A stretch of 64,000 bases of DNA, taken from assembly GCF_900188005.1 (NCBI RefSeq), contig NZ_FZNR01000024.1:61148-125147 (forward strand), given 5' to 3'. Below are positions 59,366 to 64,000 of the stretch, piece by piece (position 1 is the stretch's first letter; every line of letters begins with the position of its first letter). A program made the translations under genes and the position numbers. The DNA comes from Actinoplanes regularis (GTDB taxonomy: Bacteria > Actinomycetota > Actinomycetes > Mycobacteriales > Micromonosporaceae). The notes under the pieces are model-generated. The model saw only the letters and a list, made by a program, of their open reading frames with translations, searched no databases and had not been told where the DNA came from.

Positions 59366-59713
59366 GTGGAACTTGATCACCTTTTGGGTTTGCTGGATTC
59401 AGAAGACGAGGTGTCGGCCGCGTGCCGGCAAGCGGTGCTGTACGGCCGGCGGTGGCGGGTCCACTCGACGCCAGTACCGGCATCCGAGCTGGTGTGGATT
59501 TATACGATCCGAGAGGCACAGCTCCGGGAGGCTGCGACTGCGACGCTTGGCTTCACAGCAGCCATCGAATCCTTACGATCTCTCGGCAGCAAGGCCGTAT
59601 GTCTGGGGTACGCGGTGAGCGCGGACGATCCGCCGTACCACTTTCAGCTGTTTATCGACGAGGACTTGACGGCTGTCGTGGCCTGCCTGGGAGTCGGGCC
59701 GGAAAATCATTGA
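59366..59713 (+). CDS. Hypothetical protein
   Basis: 115 residues from GTG 59366. A single compact alpha/beta protein (LDHLLGLLDSEDEVSAACRQAVLYGRRW, then VWIYTIREAQLREAATATLGFTAAIESL and PYHFQLFIDEDLTAVVACLGV) without signal or membrane segments. The conserved-looking FQLFIDEDLTAVVACLG ending resembles small immunity- or SUKH-like actinobacterial proteins only loosely. Function unknown. Confidence 0.65.
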   Translation: MELDHLLGLLDSEDEVSAACRQAVLYGRRWRVHSTPVPASELVWIYTIREAQLREAATATLGFTAAIESLRSLGSKAVCLGYAVSADDPPYHFQLFIDEDLTAVVACLGVGPENH

Positions 59714-59949
59714 TTACCGCCGGCCCTGGACAGCACACTGCGGCCTGAGAGTGTGCCGGACAAGCTACCGAATTCAAACATAAGAAGGGCTCTGGTTGCG
59801 GTTCAGAAGTTGGCCGGACGACCGCCGAGCGTGACGGCACCTCGCTGACCCGGGCATCGCGCAGCGGCCGATGAGGTTTCCGGCAGGTTGATCGAGCACC
59901 ACTTTGCTGAAGCTGCTGGCGGGCGGATGTGCCCGCGCGCCGTCCGGGC

Positions 59950-60327
59950 TCAGAACGAGCTGAAGCTTTCCACGTCGATCAAGGCAAGCACTTCGGTACG
60001 CACTGCCGGGCATTCCGCCTTGGTAGCCGCGTCCAGTACGGCGCCATTCTCCGGCTTGCCGTGGGACTCGAAGAAGGCGGCCAGATCGCCGGCCAGATTG
60101 GCGTGCCGCCCGACCGGGCTGCCGACCTCCTTCAGTGCCGGGATCTCGCCCTTCAGGTAGGTGCAGACGTCCTTCGCCGAGTAGGAGCCGCCCGCCGCGG
60201 CGGGCGGCTTGCCGTTCGCCGGGGTTGCGGTGGGCGGCGGCTCGGTGCCGGCCGAGGAGCAGCCGGACAGCACGGCAGTGCTGGCGATCAGCGCGAGCAA
60301 CGCCGCGAGGCGCTGGTGAGAGGTCAT
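59950..60327 (-). CDS. Small lipoprotein
   Basis: 125 residues from ATG 60325-60327, overlapping the methyltransferase stop. Lipobox VLSGCSS follows a hydrophobic signal, then a Pro/Thr-rich linker. The globular part YSAKDVCTYLKGEIPALKEVGSPVGRHANLAGDLAAFFESHGKPENGAVLDAATKAECPAVRTEVL has two Cys. A helical extracytoplasmic protein of unknown role; its operon with methyltransferase and monooxygenase-like genes may be coincidental. Confidence 0.75.
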   Translation of the reverse strand: MTSHQRLAALLALIASTAVLSGCSSAGTEPPPTATPANGKPPAAAGGSYSAKDVCTYLKGEIPALKEVGSPVGRHANLAGDLAAFFESHGKPENGAVLDAATKAECPAVRTEVLALIDVESFSSF

Positions 60328-61199
60328 GGTGTGCGGTTCCCGTCTGAGTAAGCGGTGATCAACCAGAGTCCGGTCGGGAGCCGGTAGCCGGTGCCGGCCG
60401 TGCGGAAACGTTCGAGCAGGCGTGCCGACCCGGCCCGGGCCTGCCCCTGAATGGTGGGTTCGGCGTCCCGGTAGGCCGCGCCGGCGGGGCCGATCTCGAT
60501 GAGCCATTCGGTGACCGCTTCCGGATCGTCCGGCGCGTTCAGCGCGACGTCGTACGGATGAATGCCGATGTCGGCGAAGCCGGCTGCGGTGAGCACGCGG
60601 GTCACCCGGGTCGCGTCGGCGAACGCGAACGGCCCGGGCTCGTCGCCGATCGGCAGCGGCGGCAACGGTCCCAGGTGTGCCGCCGCACCGAGCATCGCCG
60701 CCGGCAGCCAGGGGTTCGCCCGGCCGTCGCGGAACACCGTCGCGGCCAGTCGGGCGCCGGCACGCATCGACCGCCGGACCGTGGCCAGGCCGGCGACCGG
60801 ATCGGCGAGCAGCATCAACGTCATCCGGGAGTAGACGGCGTCGAACGGTGCCCCGGGCACGGCATCGAGCGTCTCGATGTCACCGGCGACGAACTGCGGT
60901 CCCGCCCCGCCCGGCCCGGTGAACCGGTCCCGCGCCGTCGCCACCATCGCCTCGGCGAGGTCCAGACCGACCGCGCTGCCCGACGGTGCGACGGCACGCG
61001 CGATCTCGGCGGTCGTGCCGCCACATCCGCAGCCGACGTCGAGCACCCGTTCCCCAGGCTGGGGTCGCAGCCAGTCGATTGCCACGGCGCCCAACGGACG
61101 AGCGATCTCGTCGTGCCGGTCGGCCTGATTGACCCAGCCCGGCGCCATCCGGGCCCAGAAGTCGGCGTTTCGGGCACGCAGGGTGGCGATGTCGGCCAT
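60324..61199 (-). CDS. Class I SAM-dependent methyltransferase
   Basis: 291 residues from ATG 61197-61199. Motif I is VLDVGCGCGGTTAEIA, with GSAVGLDLAEAMVATA and FVAGDIETLDAV, as in Methyltransf_11/25 enzymes. The N-terminus ADFWARMAPGWVNQADRHDE is typical of small-molecule methyltransferases. It overlaps the lipoprotein start and touches the monooxygenase-like gene, so the three form one operon under the divergent TetR regulator. Confidence 0.88.
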   Translation of the reverse strand: MADIATLRARNADFWARMAPGWVNQADRHDEIARPLGAVAIDWLRPQPGERVLDVGCGCGGTTAEIARAVAPSGSAVGLDLAEAMVATARDRFTGPGGAGPQFVAGDIETLDAVPGAPFDAVYSRMTLMLLADPVAGLATVRRSMRAGARLAATVFRDGRANPWLPAAMLGAAAHLGPLPPLPIGDEPGPFAFADATRVTRVLTAAGFADIGIHPYDVALNAPDDPEAVTEWLIEIGPAGAAYRDAEPTIQGQARAGSARLLERFRTAGTGYRLPTGLWLITAYSDGNRTP

Positions 61200-61492
61200 C
61201 AGAACGGCATTTCGGCGCCGTCAACGGTGGCCGACCGGAAGGAGGCGGCCTTCGCCGGATCGAAGCCCTCCTCCTGGGCGGCCAGCCCCGCGGCTCGGAT
61301 CAGGCGTTCCGACTGGAACCTGCGGAACGCGGCCTCGTCGGCCCAGATGTTGATGATCCGCCAGCCCTCGGCGGACGGGCCCGCCACGTGGGCCAGCAGG
61401 CCTGGCGGCCGGTCCGGGCCGAGGTGCTTCTCCACCTGCCGATATTCCTGCTCGCTGACTCCGGGCATGTCTTGCACGACGCCGTACGGCAC
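61199..61492 (-). CDS. ABM-fold (antibiotic biosynthesis monooxygenase-like) small protein
   Basis: 97 residues from GTG 61490-61492. The fold looks like a dimeric alpha-beta barrel of the ABM group: VSEQEYRQVEKHLGPDRPPGLLAHVAGPSAEGWRIINIWADEAAFRRFQSERL. Family members oxidise or bind small aromatic compounds. The TetR operator lies about 20 bases upstream of its start. Its stop codon shares its last base with the methyltransferase start. Confidence 0.78.
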   Translation of the reverse strand: MPYGVVQDMPGVSEQEYRQVEKHLGPDRPPGLLAHVAGPSAEGWRIINIWADEAAFRRFQSERLIRAAGLAAQEEGFDPAKAASFRSATVDGAEMPF

Positions 61493-61512
61493 AGGTGCCC
61501 CCTGATGCTTAG

Positions 61513-61535
61513 TCGATAGAGTGAAGCTCTATCGA
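61513..61535. promoter_or_regulatory. TetR operator
   Basis: Perfect nine-base arms TCGATAGAG and CTCTATCGA with a five-base centre lie between the divergent monooxygenase-like and tetR genes. The site should control both. Confidence 0.8.
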
Positions 61536-61556
61536 ATAGTGGACTACGCTGCACGC

Positions 61557-62192
61557 GTGACTGTCAACCGGCGTTACGTCTCACCCCGTCGTCAGGAACA
61601 GGCCCGACAGACCCGGCGCGCGATCCTCGACGCGGCCGCCAAACTGTTCGTGGACCCGGGCTACGCCGCGACGCCGCTGACCGCCGTCGCCGCCGAGGCC
61701 GGCGTCGCCGTGCAGACTGTGTACGCGGTGTTCGGCAACAAACGCCAACTGCTCTCCGATCTCGTCGATGTCACCCTGGTCGGCGACGACGAGAAGGTCG
61801 TGATGGCCGACCGGTCGTTCGTGGCCGACATCCGCGCGCTGACCGGCCTGCGAGCGAAGCTCACCCGGTACGCCCGGCACCTCGCCGAGACCCATGCCAG
61901 ACAGGCGCACGTGATACTGGCGCTGGCCGGCGCGGCGACCGCCGACGCCGACGCCGCGGCGATCTGGCGCAAGAACCTCGAGGACCGGCGCCGCGGCATG
62001 GTGATGTTTGCCGCCGACCTCGCGGCCACCGGGGAGGTGCTGGTGAGCCAGGAGCGGGCCGCCGACATGCTGTGGCTCGCGCAGGACATCCGCAACTACG
62101 ACTGGCTGGTCCGCGAGCGCGGGTGGCCGGTCGAGCGGTTCGAGCGGTGGTTCGTGGACAGCGTCGCCGCCGTGCTCGGCACGCCGGACTGA
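61557..62192 (+). CDS. TetR-family transcriptional regulator
   Basis: 211 residues from GTG 61557. An earlier in-frame GTG at 61521 lies inside the operator palindrome and is rejected as start. DNA-binding part: RQTRRAILDAAAKLFVDPGYAATPLTAVAAEAGVAVQTVYAVFGNKRQLLSDLVD. The ligand domain is normal in length. It most likely represses the divergent three-gene operon and itself. Confidence 0.92.
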   Translation: MTVNRRYVSPRRQEQARQTRRAILDAAAKLFVDPGYAATPLTAVAAEAGVAVQTVYAVFGNKRQLLSDLVDVTLVGDDEKVVMADRSFVADIRALTGLRAKLTRYARHLAETHARQAHVILALAGAATADADAAAIWRKNLEDRRRGMVMFAADLAATGEVLVSQERAADMLWLAQDIRNYDWLVRERGWPVERFERWFVDSVAAVLGTPD

Positions 62193-62411
62193 CCGCGCTT
62201 CCGGCCGCGACCCCGCCAATTGACCTACGCGCGCCCTGCCATCCGGCACCCATGCCATTTACGGCAGCGCACTCACCCCGCATCCACGATCAGCAGCGAA
62301 GCCCTCGTCTGGAACCAGTAACCGGCCGCGAAATACGCGCTCGACGCGTTCGAAGAGAATGCAAAGGCGAAGGAAGCAAATCACGACTCGACGGCCGGTT
62401 GCGCCGACCAA

Positions 62412-63395
62412 TCAGCGTTCGATCATCTGCATCTGCTCGTCGGTGTGGTGTCCGCCCTCGGCCACCGGCAGCGCGTCGAGGATGGCGATCTGTTCTGGTG
62501 TGAGCGTGATGCCGGCCGCGGCGGTGTTCTCCTCGACCCGGCTGACCCGCTTGGTGCCGGGAATCGGGACGATGTCGTCGCCGCGGGTCAGCAGCCAGGC
62601 CAGCGCTACCTGGGCCGAGGTGGCACCCGCCTGGTCCGCGATCTCCTGCACCTGGTCGGCCAGACGCAGGTTGCGCTGGAAGTTCTCGCCGGTGAAGCGC
62701 GGATTGTTCTTGCGGAAGTCGCTGTCGTCGAGCTTCTCGATGTCAGCGGGGGTGCGCAGGGCCCCGGTGAGGAAGCCGTGCCCGAGCGGCGAGTACGCGA
62801 CCAGGCCGATCCCCAGCTCCCGCAGCACGGGCAGCACCTGCTCCTGGTCACGGGTCCACAGCGAGTACTCCGATTGCAGGGCGGTGACCGGGTGCACGGC
62901 ATGCGCGCGGCGGATGGTGTCGATCCACGCCTCGGACAGACCCACGTAACGGATCTTGCCCTGCTCGACGAGGTCGGCGAGGGCGCCCATGGTGTCCTCG
63001 ATCGGGGTCTTCGGGTCGACCCGGTGCTGGTAGTACAGGTCGATGTGGTCGGTGCCGAGACGTTTGAGGGAGCCCTCGACAGCGATGCGGATGTTGTCCG
63101 GGCTGCTGTCGAGGTTCCACGGGCCGGCGCCGCCGTGCGAGACGATGCCGAACTTGGTCGCCAGGACCACCTGGTCGCGGCGGCCCTTCAGCGCCCGGCC
63201 GACGAGTTCCTCGTTGGTGTACGGGCCGTAGATCTCGGCGGTGTCGAGGAGGGTGACACCGAGGTCGAGGGCGCGATGGATGGTGCGGATCGATTCGGCG
63301 TCGTCGGTGCCGGCACCGGTGTAGCCGTGCGACATACCCATCGCGCCAAGGCCGATCCGGGAAACTTCCAGGGCTCCGAGCTTCGCGGTACGCAT
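62412..63395 (-). CDS. Aldo/keto reductase
   Basis: 327 residues from ATG 63393-63395. The family tetrad and cofactor motifs are visible: LDTAEIYGPYTNEELVGRAL (Asp, Tyr), VVLATKFGI (Lys), HIDLYYQHRVDP (His), GLSEA, and IVPIPGTKRVSRVEEN for NADPH. Closest to the AKR11/AKR13-type enzymes that reduce diverse carbonyls. A broken copy of another aldo/keto reductase lies directly upstream. Confidence 0.95.
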   Translation of the reverse strand: MRTAKLGALEVSRIGLGAMGMSHGYTGAGTDDAESIRTIHRALDLGVTLLDTAEIYGPYTNEELVGRALKGRRDQVVLATKFGIVSHGGAGPWNLDSSPDNIRIAVEGSLKRLGTDHIDLYYQHRVDPKTPIEDTMGALADLVEQGKIRYVGLSEAWIDTIRRAHAVHPVTALQSEYSLWTRDQEQVLPVLRELGIGLVAYSPLGHGFLTGALRTPADIEKLDDSDFRKNNPRFTGENFQRNLRLADQVQEIADQAGATSAQVALAWLLTRGDDIVPIPGTKRVSRVEENTAAAGITLTPEQIAILDALPVAEGGHHTDEQMQMIER

Positions 63396-63435
63396 GTGGG
63401 GCCTTCCTGTTGTCGTACGCGAGAAAAGGTTGTGG

Positions 63436-63601
63436 TCAGGCCTCGGGGATGAGCCGGCCGAAGGTCTCCAGTGTGATGGCCGCGGGCTCCGGGCCGCCGC
63501 GTTTTCCGGTGTTCAGGGCGTCGATCGCGGCGATCTGCCCGGCGGTGAGCTCGAAGTCGAACACGTCGAAGTTTCTCCGCGATCCGCTCCGGCTTGGTTC
63601 C
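63436..63601 (-). pseudogene. Aldo/keto reductase C-terminal remnant, frameshifted
   Basis: TKPERIAEKL (about 63571-63598) and, one frame over, NFDVFDFELTAGQIAAIDALNTGKRGGPEPAAITLETFG (63436-63573) together form the last 60 residues of an aldo/keto reductase. In intact enzymes PERIxENFDVFDFEL is continuous, so a frameshift sits near 63572. No upstream catalytic part is found. Confidence 0.7.
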
Positions 63602-63850
63602 GCTCCCCCACGCCGGGTCGCCGGGCTGGTTGCCGTGGGTGGTGTCGTGTTCCTTGTGGCGTTTACCGGCGCACCCATTCACCCATCCACACGTACGAGT
63701 ATCTGCGCAACCACTCAACGTGACTCATACTTTCGGTTAGGTCCTGCTCGACCGATCAGCTATCGTCGTCCTACCAAACGGCCAGAGCGCCGGAGTGGTG
63801 ACCGATTCGCAGCGGCCCGGCCCTGCGAGCAACGACGTAGGGAGACCGAC

Positions 63851-64000
63851 ATGACCTCCACAACCACCACCGCACCGGCCACCGCCTCGAAAGCCGACCT
63901 GGACAACACACTGACCAGCGCAACCGCCGCGGACACCGCCGCCGACCTGCTCGCCGCCATGACCGCGATGCCGGCCGGCCACCCCTCCCGCCCAGCCCTG
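63851..64000 (+). CDS. Probable SigB/SigF-type sigma factor, N-terminal fragment
   Basis: The reading frame starts at ATG 63851 after AGGGAG and runs off the right edge (50 residues seen). The end, DLLAAMTAMPAGHPSRPAL, matches the segment just before region 2 in actinobacterial SigF-like stress sigma factors, where it is followed by RxRAIExWLPLAxRLA. The first 30 residues are a low-complexity Thr/Ala tail. The assignment rests on this short match. Confidence 0.5.
   Translation, partial: MTSTTTTAPATASKADLDNTLTSATAADTAADLLAAMTAMPAGHPSRPAL

Noticed and set aside
1..64000. CRISPR arrays, IS elements or prophage modules
   Set aside because: No regularly spaced repeats, intact transposase or integrase genes were seen in the window.

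Overview
The window is high-GC DNA with actinomycete features: GTG/TTG starts, tightly overlapping ATGA/GTGA operons, an AfsR/SARP regulator, and YtxH-like/DUF3618 envelope proteins. A filamentous actinomycete, possibly a Micromonosporaceae such as Actinoplanes, is my best guess, but the genus cannot be proven from the sequence alone.

1-23.4 kb is a large RiPP (ribosomally made, modified peptide) locus that runs off the left edge. It encodes three precursors with nitrile-hydratase-like (NHLP) leaders. Two have aliphatic Val/Ile cores with one Cys, and one has a core with six Cys. Around them are a stand-alone YcaO with TfuA, a fused C-D cyclodehydratase with a SagB-type azoline oxidase, and a three-protein NHLM leader-cleaving exporter (C39 peptidase ABC, second ABC, HlyD adaptor). 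Two B12-type radical SAM proteins are present; one is cut by the left edge, and the other is translationally coupled to an 86-residue peptide gene. MerR, compact LuxR and AfsR-type regulators, a lipoprotein, a GNAT enzyme and a small secreted protein complete the set. This mix of azole, TfuA/YcaO and proteusin-like logic around one leader family is the strongest candidate for an undescribed system.

23.5-38 kb is mostly transport, regulation and envelope functions. It holds a TetR-controlled membrane protein with two visible operators, a TIGR02996-domain protein, a two-component system divergent from an ABC exporter, and an unusual array of four foldable tRNAs (Gly-UCC, Gln-UUG, Gln-CUG, Asn-GUU) plus one degenerate tRNA-Glu-like element. 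Small envelope genes, a holin-like pseudogene, a PAP2 enzyme and a cold-shock gene follow.

39.4-43 kb is a compact three-gene operon: a 2-oxoglutarate Fe(II) oxygenase of HalD/BesD type with an intact HxD facial triad, a SAM methyltransferase and a choline/carnitine-type acyltransferase. It looks like a small pathway to an acylated, hydroxylated, perhaps N-methylated amino acid. An old-yellow-enzyme remnant lies just upstream.

45.4-55.1 kb is a nine-gene, almost gap-free operon for an NRPS-like metabolite: tandem nitroreductase/SagB-like protein, free adenylating enzyme, free carrier protein, DapB-like reductase, class II aldolase, acyl-CoA dehydrogenase, free condensation-like protein, a polysaccharide deacetylase with an unusual N-terminal domain, and an MFS exporter. 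I cannot match it to a known product.

55-64 kb contains a secreted GH92 mannosidase with an inserted F5/8C-like domain, lipoproteins, a TetR regulator with a perfect operator divergent from a monooxygenase-like/methyltransferase pair, an aldo/keto reductase next to a frameshifted aldo/keto reductase remnant, and the start of a probable SigF-type sigma factor.
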